A DNA stretch of 64,000 nucleotides from an uncultured Planctomycetia bacterium (GTDB taxonomy: Bacteria; Planctomycetota; UBA1135; GCA-002686595), in assembly GCA_938003765.1 (NCBI GenBank), contig CALKYE010000087.1:12187-76186 (forward strand). Reading direction: 5' to 3'. Shown here one piece after another: positions 54,989 through 63,330 of this stretch. The first letter of the stretch is position 1. The number at the start of each line of letters is the position of its first letter. The notes beneath the pieces were generated by a model. It ran no database searches. It saw only the letters and a program-made list of their open reading frames with translations, and was not told the DNA's origin. Made by a program: the position numbers and the translations under genes.

Positions 54989-56332
54989 GTGAGTCAGATC
55001 AGCACCAAGCCGCCCAGCGGCATGCGGGACTTCCTCGGTCCCGATCTCGCGCGCCGGCGTCACGTCGTCGCGGTCGTGCAGCGCGTCTACGAGTCCTTCG
55101 GCTTCACGCCGCTCGAGACGCCGACCATCGAGAACCTCTCGACGCTGCTCGGCAAGTACGGCCCGGAGGGCGATCAGTTGCTCTACCGGCTGCTGCACCG
55201 CCGGGAGCGTCTGGCGCGCGCGCTCGAGAAGCCGGGCGTCACCGAGCTGGAGCTCGCCGACGAGGGGCTGCGCTACGACCTCACCGTTCCGCTGGCGCGT
55301 GTGGTCGCGAACTACCGCACGCTGCCGGCGTTCTACAAGCGCTACCAGATCCAGCCCGTGTGGCGCGCGGACCGACCGGCCAAGGGGCGTTTCCGCGAGT
55401 TCTACCAGTGCGACGTCGACGTGACCGGGACGCGGTCGCTGCTCGCGGACGCCGAGGTGTGCGGCGCCGTGGCCCAGGTGCTGCGCGAGCTGGGCTTCGC
55501 GGACTTCACGATCCACCTCAACCATCGCGAGCTCCTGCGCGCGCTGGTGCTCGAGGCCGGCGTGGCGCCCGAACTCGAGTCCACCGCGCTGATCGCGCTC
55601 GACAAGCTCGACAAGATCGGTCCCGATGGGGTTCGCGACGAACTGGCGCAGCGCGGCATCGAGCCTGCGACGTCCGCAGCTCTTCTGAGTGGCCTGGAGG
55701 CCGCGCGTGAGCCGGGCTTCCTCGCGGCACGGGCTCAGCGCGACGAATCTCCGGGCGCGCTGGCGGCGCGAGCGCTCAACGAGCTGCTCGACCTGATCGC
55801 GGCCGGCCCGGCAGCCGGGCGCGTGGTCTTCGATCCGACGCTCGCGCGCGGGCTGTCGTACTACACCGGGCCGATCTTCGAGATCACCGTGCGCGATCTG
55901 GCCGGCTCGCTGGGCGGCGGCGGGCGCTACGACGACCTGATCGGCATGTTCTCGGGCAAGCAGGTGCCCGCGGTCGGCTTCTCGCTGGGCCTCGAGCGCA
56001 TCCTCCTGGTGATGGAGGAGCGCCAGATGTTCCCCGCGCTCGCGGCCGGCCCGCAGCTCGTGCTCTGCCGCTTCGCGGACGTCCCGGCCGCGGCCGCGGT
56101 GCGGGTGGCGACGGCGCTGCGCGAGGGCGGCCTGCGCGTGGAGGTGTTCCCCGAGACGCCTGCGCTCGGCAAGCAGTTGCAGTACGCCGCCGGGCTCGGC
56201 GCGTCGTACGCCGCCATTCTCGGCGCCAAGGAGTTGGCCGAAGGCGTCATCGCGCTGAAGGACCTGCGCTCCGGCGAGCAGCAATCGGTTGCGCTGCCTG
56301 AAGTGGCGTCGCGAGTCCGCGCCGCGCCCTGA
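54989..56332 (+). CDS. hisS: Histidyl-tRNA synthetase (HisRS)
   Basis: 447 aa from GTG 54989 ('SQISTKPPSGMRDFLGPDL'); no strong ribosome-binding site is visible, but the length suits the family. Class II motif 1 region 'FTPLETPTIENLSTLLGKYG'; motif 2 'YQIQPVWRADRPAKGRFREFYQCDVD'-like, key Arg/Glu/Phe present; HisRS-specific 'TLARGLSYYTGPIFEI' (HisA motif); motif 3 'AVGFSLGLERIL'. The C-terminal anticodon-binding domain spans about 350-447. It charges tRNA-His with histidine. It is an essential housekeeping gene with all signatures intact. Confidence 0.97.
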   Translation: MSQISTKPPSGMRDFLGPDLARRRHVVAVVQRVYESFGFTPLETPTIENLSTLLGKYGPEGDQLLYRLLHRRERLARALEKPGVTELELADEGLRYDLTVPLARVVANYRTLPAFYKRYQIQPVWRADRPAKGRFREFYQCDVDVTGTRSLLADAEVCGAVAQVLRELGFADFTIHLNHRELLRALVLEAGVAPELESTALIALDKLDKIGPDGVRDELAQRGIEPATSAALLSGLEAAREPGFLAARAQRDESPGALAARALNELLDLIAAGPAAGRVVFDPTLARGLSYYTGPIFEITVRDLAGSLGGGGRYDDLIGMFSGKQVPAVGFSLGLERILLVMEERQMFPALAAGPQLVLCRFADVPAAAAVRVATALREGGLRVEVFPETPALGKQLQYAAGLGASYAAILGAKELAEGVIALKDLRSGEQQSVALPEVASRVRAAP

Positions 56333-56994
56333 TCCAAGTCGGTCGAGTTGGACTTTTTAACGACGCCGCAATTTTGAGAGTGCGGTCCGCGCGACCCAGC
56401 CCCTCCTGCGCGCCAGCGCGTCGTTCCGCACGCTTGCACGTGAGGGCGCGCGCTCAGGCGAACTTCTCTCGCCTGAACTTCACGACCCTGCGCTCGCACG
56501 CGAGGTCGGGCCGGGGCGGCTGCGGTGCGTGTGGCCTGGAGCTGCCCCGGCCATCTCTATTTCCGGCGCGGACGCCGCAGTGCGGACTTCCACTCGGCGT
56601 TCGGCTCGTTTCACGGGGCCGACCCGCGTGGTTTGAGCGCGCGTCCAACTCGCCGCCGCGCACGAGCTGTCCCCGACTCGCCGGAGCTCTCTCGGGGCCC
56701 GGCCTATCCCGCGGTGCGCGACCGGCGTCTGCTCGATGCGCCGTTGGAGTCCGCCGACACCAGGCGCTTCGCGCGCCGCCAGTGCGGCCGTTCGACCGAG
56801 GCGAGGCGATCTGCGCAGCGCAAGACGCGAGTCCGCGCCGGACCACACTTCGATGGGGGCGCAGTAAACTCCCCGGCCATTTTTCGCGCGTCGAGTCGCC
56901 TCGGAGCCGTCGATCGTCCCTTCGACGTGCGCGCGAAGCCCCCCACTCAGCACCCTATGTGCCTCGCCCGCATTGAAAGCACGCGGGCCGTCCT
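56333..56994. other. 662-bp region without a recognised gene
   Basis: It starts with an AT-rich patch (TTTTTAACGACGCCGCAATTTT near 56352), unusual here and possibly a promoter or terminator remnant of hisS. An 8-bp hairpin TCAGGCGA/TCGCCTGA (7-nt loop) lies at 56454-56476. Overlapping open frames on both strands show no consistent protein character. A structured RNA is possible, but I could not match tmRNA, RNase P, 6S or SRP RNA. The promoter of the large gene at 56995 should be near its end. Confidence 0.45.
56454..56476. other. 8-bp stem-loop
   Basis: TCAGGCGA at 56454-56461 pairs with TCGCCTGA at 56469-56476 around ACTTCTC. No T-run follows, so it may be part of an RNA or a regulatory site rather than a terminator. 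Confidence 0.45.
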
Positions 56995-59235
56995 ATGACA
57001 GCCAAGAGCACCCATCGTTGGCAGTTCTCCCGCGCCGGCGGATTCGATCAGGCCCGTCTCGAGTCCGCGGATGACCTGCGGAGCATCGGGCAACTCGACC
57101 AAAAGCTCTGGGCCGCCTTGGCCTGCCCGGTGAAGGGGCTCGAGTTCGACGAGCGCACCTTGGCGCTGATCGATGGGGACGGTGACGGCCGTGTGCGCGC
57201 TCCCGAGGTGATCGCCGCCGTCAAGTGGGCCGACGAGCGTCTCAAGGACTTGGCGTCGATCAAGGCGGGCGCCGACTCGCTGCCGTTGGCTGCGCTGAAG
57301 GAGACCGGCCCGGCCAAGGCGCTGCTCGACTCCGCGCGGCAGATCCTCGCGGGCCTGGGCAAGTCGAGCGCCTCCGCGATCTCGCTCGGAGACGTCACCG
57401 ACACGGCGGCGATCTTCGCGCAGACCAAGTTCAACGGCGACGGAATCGTGATCGCCGAGTCCGCGGACGATGCGCCCACCCAGCAACTGATCGCGGACGT
57501 GATCGCTTGCTGCGGCTCGGTCGCCGATCGCAGCGGCAAGCCGGGCGTCGACACCGCCAAGCTCGAAGAGTTCTTCGGCGCGTGCGCCGGCTTCGCGGAG
57601 TGGGCGAGCAAGCCCTCCGCCGACGCCTCGATCCTGCCCTTGGGCGACGGCACGGCCGCCGCTCACGCCGCCTGGAGCGCGGTGCGCGCCAAGGTCGACG
57701 ACTACTTCGCGCGTTGCCGCCTCGCCGCGTTCGACACGCGCGCCGTCGCAGCGGTCCACCGCAACGAAGCCGAGTACCTCGCCATCGCCGCGAAGGACAT
57801 GACGATCTCGATGCAGGAGATCGCGGGCTTCCCGCTGTCGAGCGCCGAAGCCGGCAAGCCGCTCCCGCTCGCCGACGGCGTGAATCCGGCGTGGGCGGAT
57901 GCGGTGGCGACGCTGCGCACGGCGGCGGTCGAGCCGTTGCTCGGCAAGGGCAAGAACTCGCTGACCATCGAGGAGTGGAACGCGCTCGGGGCCAAGCTCG
58001 CGCCGTTCGGCGGCTGGAGCAGCTCGAAGGCCGGCGCAGCGGTCGAGAAGCTCGGGCTCGAGCGTGTGCGCGCCGTGCTGGCGGGCGGGGGCAAGCAGGC
58101 CGTGCTCGCGCTGATCGACAAGGACAAGGCGCTGTCGGCCGAAGTGGCGGCGATCACCGACGTCGAGCGCCTCGTGCGCTACCACCGCGACCTGTTCCGC
58201 CTGCTCGTGAACTTCGTCAACTTCGACGACTTCTACAACCCGCAGCGCTGGGCCACCTTCCAGGCCGGCACGCTGTACCTCGACGCGCGTTCAGCCGACT
58301 TGTGCGTGCGCGTCGACGACGCGGGCAAGCACGCCGCGCTCGCCGGGATGGCCAAGACCTACCTCGCGTATTGCGACTGCTCGCGGCCGGGCGGCGAGAA
58401 GCTCACCATCGCGGCGGCCTTCACCGACGGCGACTCCGACTACTTGATGGCCGGACGCAACGGCGTGTTCTACGACCGCAAGGGTCGCGACTGGGATGCG
58501 ACGGTCACCAAGGTGATCGAGAACCCCATCAGCATTCGGCAGGCCTTCTGGTCGCCGTACAAGAAGCTCGTGCGGCTGATCGAGGAGATGGTCGCCAAGC
58601 GCGCGGCGGAGAAGGAAGCCGCGGCCGACGCGAAGATCGGCACTGCGGCGACGGCGGCCGCGAACGTGGACAAGGCCAAGGCCGCCGATGCGCCGAAGAA
58701 GATCGACGTCGGCACGGTCGCCGCGATCAGCGTCGCCATCGCCGGCATCGGCGCGATGCTCACGACGATCATCGGTTACGTCGCGGGGCTGTTCACGCTG
58801 CCGTTCTGGATGCTGTGCCTCGCGCTCGCGGGCATCGTGCTCGTGATCTCCGGTCCGTCGATGCTGATCGCGTGGCTCAAGCTGCGCCAGCGCAACCTCG
58901 GGCCGATCCTCGACGCGAACGGCTGGGCCGTGAACGGCCGCGTGAAGATGAACGTGCCCTTCGGCAAGTCGCTCACGCACGTCGCCGAGCTGCCCGAGGG
59001 CTCGATCCCTTCGGCGGACCCCTATGGCGACAAGCCCAGCGCCTGGCCGGGATTGATCAAGTTCGTCGTCGCCGTGTGCTTCATCTACAGCTTCGTGAAC
59101 TACCAAGGCTGGGTGTACGCGCTCACCAAGCCGGGCAGCGCGTTCCACGACGCCGCGGGCTTCAGCCTCGGCGAGCCCAAGGCCGAGCCCGAGGCTGCGC
59201 CCGAAGAAGGCGCGCCGGCCGAGCCCGCGAAGTAG
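56995..59235 (+). CDS. Large membrane protein with EF-hand-like motif, unknown function
   Basis: 746 aa. Near the start is 'ALIDGDGDGRVRAPEVIAAV' (residues about 57-76), an EF-hand-like Ca-binding loop D-x-D-x-D-G, with a second acidic loop 'FNGDGIVIAES'. A long soluble region (to about 575) includes 'LFRLLVNFVNFDDFYNPQRWATFQ' and 'AFTDGDSDYLMAGRNGVFYDRKG'. An Ala/Lys-rich linker is followed by two adjacent TM helices (about 580-630) and a last TM ('FVVAVCFIYSFVNYQGWVY'), then an acidic Pro/Glu/Ala tail. Conserved-hypothetical in appearance; a calcium-sensing envelope role is only a guess. Confidence 0.7.
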   Translation: MTAKSTHRWQFSRAGGFDQARLESADDLRSIGQLDQKLWAALACPVKGLEFDERTLALIDGDGDGRVRAPEVIAAVKWADERLKDLASIKAGADSLPLAALKETGPAKALLDSARQILAGLGKSSASAISLGDVTDTAAIFAQTKFNGDGIVIAESADDAPTQQLIADVIACCGSVADRSGKPGVDTAKLEEFFGACAGFAEWASKPSADASILPLGDGTAAAHAAWSAVRAKVDDYFARCRLAAFDTRAVAAVHRNEAEYLAIAAKDMTISMQEIAGFPLSSAEAGKPLPLADGVNPAWADAVATLRTAAVEPLLGKGKNSLTIEEWNALGAKLAPFGGWSSSKAGAAVEKLGLERVRAVLAGGGKQAVLALIDKDKALSAEVAAITDVERLVRYHRDLFRLLVNFVNFDDFYNPQRWATFQAGTLYLDARSADLCVRVDDAGKHAALAGMAKTYLAYCDCSRPGGEKLTIAAAFTDGDSDYLMAGRNGVFYDRKGRDWDATVTKVIENPISIRQAFWSPYKKLVRLIEEMVAKRAAEKEAAADAKIGTAATAAANVDKAKAADAPKKIDVGTVAAISVAIAGIGAMLTTIIGYVAGLFTLPFWMLCLALAGIVLVISGPSMLIAWLKLRQRNLGPILDANGWAVNGRVKMNVPFGKSLTHVAELPEGSIPSADPYGDKPSAWPGLIKFVVAVCFIYSFVNYQGWVYALTKPGSAFHDAAGFSLGEPKAEPEAAPEEGAPAEPAK

Positions 59236-59260
59236 CGCAAGCGCTGCGCTTCGAACCCAC

Positions 59261-59296
59261 GCCGGCGCGTCTGGACACCGATCCAGGCGCGCCGGC
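59261..59296. terminator. Terminator hairpin between convergent genes
   Basis: Fourteen base pairs with one G-U between 59261-59274 and 59283-59296 around an 8-nt loop, 25 bp after the stop of the large gene. Confidence 0.75.
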
Positions 59297-59313
59297 TGCG
59301 CTTTCGGCGACGG

Positions 59314-60150
59314 TCACACGCTCCAGTACGTGATCCAGAACAGCACGTACCGGTAGATCGACACGATCGGGAAGAGCAGCGCGGTCAGCAGCGCCGCTCG
59401 CGCCACAGCGACGCCGTTCGAGAGTCCGTAGAAGCGGCGCAGCGCCAGCGCGCACCACAGCCAGAGCAGCGGAAGCGTCACGAACGCGCCGCTCGCCTCG
59501 CCCTCGGAAGGCAAGCCCAGCGCGAAGCTCACGTTCAACGCGCCGAGCACGCCGACGTAGATGAAGACGAGCGCGAAGGCGACGAAGTGCGTCGCGAGCA
59601 CGATCGACTCGACCAGTGTCCGCCGACGCGCGCGAAGGTCCATGGCCCACAGCGCCAGGCCCAGCAGCGGCGCGAGGAGGATCAGCAGCGAGCGCGCGTA
59701 CGAGTCCGCCCGGGCGTCGAAGCGCGCGGCGAACTCGATCATCGACTCGCCGCTGGCCGCGAGTCGGGCGCGCACGACCTCCGCCAGCCGTTCGCTGTAG
59801 ATCTGCCGCTCGATCTGCAGCGTCAACGTCGAGCGGAACGTGTTGAAGCCGGTGTAGGGCTGCAGCAGGAAGTACGCGACGTTCGCGAGCAGGAACACCT
59901 GCACCGGCTTGAGGTGGCGAACGCGCGCGCCGCGGCAGTAGTCGTAGGCGAGCTTGCCCGGGCGAAAGCCCAGCGTCACCAGCGTCCGCAGAACTCGGCC
60001 GTCGACGGTGAAAAGGCCGGTGAGGAGCTGCTCGAGCTGCGCGCGCACCGTGAGCTCGTTCGCGCCGAGCAGGCGTTCGCCGCAGGTCCCGCAGAACGCG
60101 CCGGCGACGGCGGCGGCGCAGCTCGGGCACGAACGGCGCTCAGATTCCAT
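59314..60150 (-). CDS. DUF3667-type membrane protein with N-terminal zinc ribbon
   Basis: 278 aa from ATG 60150. A zinc-ribbon N-terminus ('SCPSCAAAV' and 'FCGTCGERL', residues 7-27) is followed by a conserved stretch ('LLTGLFTVDGRVLRTLVTLGFRPGKL') and a segment with 'HLKPVQVFLLANVAYFLLQP'. These are the marks of DUF3667 proteins. Four or five further helices follow. Function of the family is unknown. Divergent from the DUF4344 gene. Confidence 0.85.
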   Translation of the reverse strand: MESERRSCPSCAAAVAGAFCGTCGERLLGANELTVRAQLEQLLTGLFTVDGRVLRTLVTLGFRPGKLAYDYCRGARVRHLKPVQVFLLANVAYFLLQPYTGFNTFRSTLTLQIERQIYSERLAEVVRARLAASGESMIEFAARFDARADSYARSLLILLAPLLGLALWAMDLRARRRTLVESIVLATHFVAFALVFIYVGVLGALNVSFALGLPSEGEASGAFVTLPLLWLWCALALRRFYGLSNGVAVARAALLTALLFPIVSIYRYVLFWITYWSV

Positions 60151-60387
60151 GTGGAGGCGAGCGTAGCAAGCGCCCAGCGGGCGCAGTGAAGCGCTCGACA
60201 TCGGCGCGGGGCGGATCGTCCCGCCGCCGGGGCGTGTTCAGGCGAAACTGAACTCGCGGCGGGAACTAGTCCGCGGTCGCCAGCCAGACGCGCCTGCGCG
60301 CGCGCCCGCGGGCGAGAGCCTCCCAGCGCTCGAGCGTCGGTGCGCTGTCTCGCCAGCGAAGCCCTCCTCTCGCAGAAAGTCGATTCC

Positions 60388-61479
60388 ATGCTCGAACGAA
60401 CTACTCCGCGCCGTGCTCTCCGACTCGCTTCCTTCGGCCTGGGTCTGCTCGCCGCATGCGCGCTGATCTCCCTCCGACCGGTGCAGGAAACCGAGCCCGC
60501 TCGGCCTGCTCCCGTCGAGTGCCACATGGACTTCACGCTGGTCGGAGTCATGAAGGACATCGTCTCGAACGCACTCTTGCTCGGCTTGAACCAGCCCGAG
60601 TCCGAGGTGCGCGAGTTCCTGGAAGATCGACGGAGCGATTTCGCTTCGACGGACGAGCTCATGCAGGCGGCGGCGCAGCGCTTCGCGATCGCCGACGCGA
60701 CGCTGGCCGAGACGGTCGAGCGCTTCCTTCACTGCAACTGCAGTCACGGGCCGGTCGGGAGCGCACCCAGTCCAGCGCCGAGCCCCGCCGCGCACTTCAC
60801 GCTCTCCAACTTCGCGACCGACGTGACGCTGCACGTCGTGCTCCACGAACTCGGTCACGCGCTCATTCGCGAGTTCGACCTGCCTGTGTTGGCGAATGAA
60901 GAGACCACGGCCGACGCGTTCGCGACGCACTACCTGACGACGCACATGCCGCACCGTGCTCCGGATGTGCTGCTCGCGCGCGTCACGTCGCTGATGAGCG
61001 AGGCGAACGACGTTCCGCGCGAGCAGTGGACCGTCAGAGGCGAACACGACAACGACGCACGCCGCGCCTTCCAGATCGCTGCGCTCGCGGTGGCCGCCGA
61101 TCCGAGCGCCTACGCGGCCGTGGCTGAGGCCGCGGGACTGTCCGCGCAGGACATCAAGAAGGCCGTCGACTACGGCGCGGAGATCCACCGCAGCTGGCGC
61201 CGTCTGCTCGACCCGTTGTGGATGCCGGACGGAGAGACCTCGCGCCAAGCGCAAGTCGTGTTCGACGAGGACGACGCGCTCTTGAGTCAGCTGTTCGGGG
61301 CCGGCCTGATCGGCGAGGTCGACCACGTGCTGCGCCGTTTCGACTGGCATTCTCTCGTGCGGGTGAACTTCGCGCCCGGCGAGGGGACCGCCGGATGGAA
61401 TCGCTCGTCGCGCTCGGTCACCGTGCGCCGACAGTACCTCGAGCGCTTCATCGAGCAGGGGCTGCGAGCGAAGCGTTGA
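60388..61479 (+). CDS. DUF4344-family putative zinc metallopeptidase
   Basis: 363 aa from ATG 60388. The N-terminus has a hydrophobic segment ending 'LGLLAACALIS', a possible lipobox. The HExxH motif at His153-Glu154-His157 ('VLHELGHALIREFDLPVL') is followed at normal distance by 'NEETTADAF', giving the third metal ligand and DUF4344 signature. A C-terminal region has 'VNFAPGEGTAGWNRSSRS'. Probably an envelope-exposed gluzincin-like protease; substrate is unknown. Its last 32 bp overlap the 3' end of the opposing frameshifted gene. Confidence 0.82.
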   Translation: MLERTTPRRALRLASFGLGLLAACALISLRPVQETEPARPAPVECHMDFTLVGVMKDIVSNALLLGLNQPESEVREFLEDRRSDFASTDELMQAAAQRFAIADATLAETVERFLHCNCSHGPVGSAPSPAPSPAAHFTLSNFATDVTLHVVLHELGHALIREFDLPVLANEETTADAFATHYLTTHMPHRAPDVLLARVTSLMSEANDVPREQWTVRGEHDNDARRAFQIAALAVAADPSAYAAVAEAAGLSAQDIKKAVDYGAEIHRSWRRLLDPLWMPDGETSRQAQVVFDEDDALLSQLFGAGLIGEVDHVLRRFDWHSLVRVNFAPGEGTAGWNRSSRSVTVRRQYLERFIEQGLRAKR

Positions 61480-61919
61480 TCGCCGAGCGCCGCGGCAGTG
61501 CGAACCGGCACGCGACGGCGCTCACGAGCAGCGCCGCGAATGCAGTTGGGATTCCGATCGGGCCGAACGCGTAGCCGCCGATCGCAGCGGCGGCCCAAGT
61601 CACCTGGCAGGTTCGAAGGGCGGCGGCTGGAGGGTGTGCGAGCTGTGTCCACAGGAAACTCAGAGCGAACGCGATGAGTGCTCCGACGAGCGCGACCGGA
61701 ACCGCAATCGAGAGCACCACCCGATTCGACGCGATCGCCAGAACTCCACCGGCCTTTGCTCCGTCGTCGCTCTCCGAGCCCGGCCCAGAACGCGAACAGG
61801 AACACGAACAGCGTCCCGAGCGCCCCCGTCAGCGCGAAGGTCGCCCGGTCGAAGACGCTGAACTCACCCGAGACTGGCAGCGCAGCTCGATCGGCGTTCG
61901 TCAACTCATTGGAGTCCAT
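61448..61919 (-). pseudogene. Small multi-pass membrane protein gene with a probable frameshift
   Basis: The upstream frame starts at ATG 61919 ('MDSNELTNADRAALP') and encodes one good helix ('TGALGTLFVFLFAFWAGLG'). It then becomes Arg/Ser-rich junk. The +1 frame takes over at about 61780 and encodes three more helices ('VVLSIAVPVALVGALIAFALSF', 'TWAAAAIGGYAFGPIG', 'TAFAALLVSAVACRFAL') to a stop at 61448. Joined, they give about 156 residues with four helices. Either one nucleotide was gained or lost, or the downstream part is a separate gene from the GTG at 61720. No family is recognised. Confidence 0.55.
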
Positions 61920-61964
61920 CGCTCGACTCTCTCTGTCAGCGCCACGCGCATTCGGCCGCTCGGC

Positions 61965-62459
61965 TCAGTCGAACATGAACTCGATCGACGCGACCCGCTC
62001 GTTCGCGTAGCGGATCACGCAGTGGTCGCTGCTCAAGAGATAGCCGCCCTGGCCGTGGAGCCAGTGCTCGCAGTCCGGCCCGACGGGCCAGCCGATCAGA
62101 TTCTCGCCAGGAGGAGTTCGACGCCACTCGCGCGCGGTGTGGGCGACCTCGTCGCGCGACATGCCAACTTCGATGCGCTGCATGTCGCGGAAGAACAGCT
62201 TGCGCGGCGTGAGAGGCCAGACGTACAGCGCTGAGAACCAAGCGATTCCGCCGAGCGCGGTGACCGCTGCGACCCGCCGTCCGCGCCCGCGCACGCTCCA
62301 CACGGCCAGCGCGGTGATCGCGCCTCCCACACAGACAAACAACCACGTCGGCGAGACCCAACGCAACCCGAGGGTTGCGACCGTGTCGGCCAACGTGGCC
62401 ACTGTCGCCAAGGTCAGCGCGGCAGCGAGTCCAATCCTGCTCGGTGCATGTCGTCGCAT
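61965..62459 (-). CDS. Membrane protein with SmpA/BamE-like C-terminal motif, unknown function
   Basis: 164 aa from ATG 62459. Three hydrophobic segments (about 10-30, 38-55, 65-80) are followed by a soluble domain: 'RDMQRIEVGMSRDEVAHTAREW', whose I-x-x-GMSRxEV core resembles SmpA/OmlA modules, and 'CEHWLHGQGGYLLSSDHCVIRYANERV'. A role in envelope assembly is possible but weakly supported. It is 45 bp from the frameshifted gene upstream on the same strand in the window's reading order. Confidence 0.6.
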   Translation of the reverse strand: MRRHAPSRIGLAAALTLATVATLADTVATLGLRWVSPTWLFVCVGGAITALAVWSVRGRGRRVAAVTALGGIAWFSALYVWPLTPRKLFFRDMQRIEVGMSRDEVAHTAREWRRTPPGENLIGWPVGPDCEHWLHGQGGYLLSSDHCVIRYANERVASIEFMFD

Positions 62460-62649
62460 CGTTGGAGGGCTCTGATGGGAGACCCGTCGCGGGCGAGCTA
62501 GCGCACTAGCGCGGCTCGCGAGATCGGCTTGGCGCGCAACGCGCAGCCCAGGGAAGTTGCGACCAACGCGCCGAAAGCGATCGAAATGCCGCCGTGCGTC
62601 GAACTGCTGCCAGTTTGAGACTTGGGTGGGCTCGTACAAGTCGATGAGA

Positions 62650-62991
62650 TCAGCGCGGTGACTCGAGAATCGAGGTGACCGCTCGCTCGAGCTCGTACAG
62701 ATTGGATTCCACGATGCTCCACAGGATCTCGGCGTCCACCGAGAAATAGGCGTGCGCAAGTACGTCGCGAAGACCGCAGACCTTGCGCCAACTGACCTCT
62801 GGGGCCTTGGCTCGGAGCGAGTCGGGGATGTGCTTGGCGGCCTCGCCGATCACGAGCAAGTTCCGCTCGACAGCCGCCATGGTGCGCGCATCGGCGCGGA
62901 AGCTCGCCGCGTCCATGCCGACTGTCCAGGCGCGGATCTGTGCGCATGCCTCGGCGATGTCGCGCAGATACAGCTCAGAGTCCCGGGACAT
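62650..62991 (-). CDS. hepT: HepT-family (HEPN) RNase toxin
   Basis: 113 aa. It is all-helical with '[18 protein letters not shown]' and the HEPN catalytic motif R-x4-H-x-Y as 'RDVLAHAYF'. It forms an endoribonuclease of type II (or type VII) toxin-antitoxin systems. In the MntA/HepT pair the partner nucleotidyltransferase adds AMP units to the motif Tyr of HepT and silences it. Its start lies 17 bp inside the 3' end of the nucleotidyltransferase gene, so the two are coupled. It matches known family length (about 110-140 aa). Confidence 0.9.
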   Translation of the reverse strand: MSRDSELYLRDIAEACAQIRAWTVGMDAASFRADARTMAAVERNLLVIGEAAKHIPDSLRAKAPEVSWRKVCGLRDVLAHAYFSVDAEILWSIVESNLYELERAVTSILESPR

Positions 62992-63274
62992 CGATCGACT
63001 CCGCCAGCACAGAATCGCGGATAGCTGGCTTGAGGCCGCCGAACGTGACGAGGTCGACGCGCCGCGCGAACTCGTCCTCGAGCAGGAACTTCACGTCCAT
63101 GTAGACGTCGAAGTTGCACGGTGAAAGCTCGACGAGGAAATCGAGATCGCTCGTGTCGCGAGCGTCGCCGCGTGCGACGGAGCCGAACAGCGCCAAGCGC
63201 TGGACGCCGAGGCGTCGCAGCGCTGCCGAGTGAGTCTGCACTCGTTCGATCACGGCGCTCGCGTTCAGGACCAT
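62975..63274 (-). CDS. mntA: MntA-family nucleotidyltransferase antitoxin
   Basis: 99 aa from ATG 63274. The minimal nucleotidyltransferase motif GSx10DxD is intact in '[20 protein letters not shown]', with a later beta strand '[15 protein letters not shown]' holding the third acidic residue. This is the antitoxin that AMPylates HepT. It is upstream of and overlaps the hepT gene. The adjoining gene is the end of methionine synthase, so the pair is inserted beside a housekeeping locus. Confidence 0.9.
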   Translation of the reverse strand: MVLNASAVIERVQTHSAALRRLGVQRLALFGSVARGDARDTSDLDFLVELSPCNFDVYMDVKFLLEDEFARRVDLVTFGGLKPAIRDSVLAESIDVPGL

Positions 63275-63330
63275 CTGCAAGGAGTCTGACGGACCCGCGT
63301 GAGGGTCGCAACCTGCGCGCGAGGGCCGGG

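Noticed and set aside
56374..56976. Open frame in the 662-bp interval
   Set aside because: Overlapped by equally long frames on both strands; Arg/Ser/Pro-rich and without recognisable protein features.
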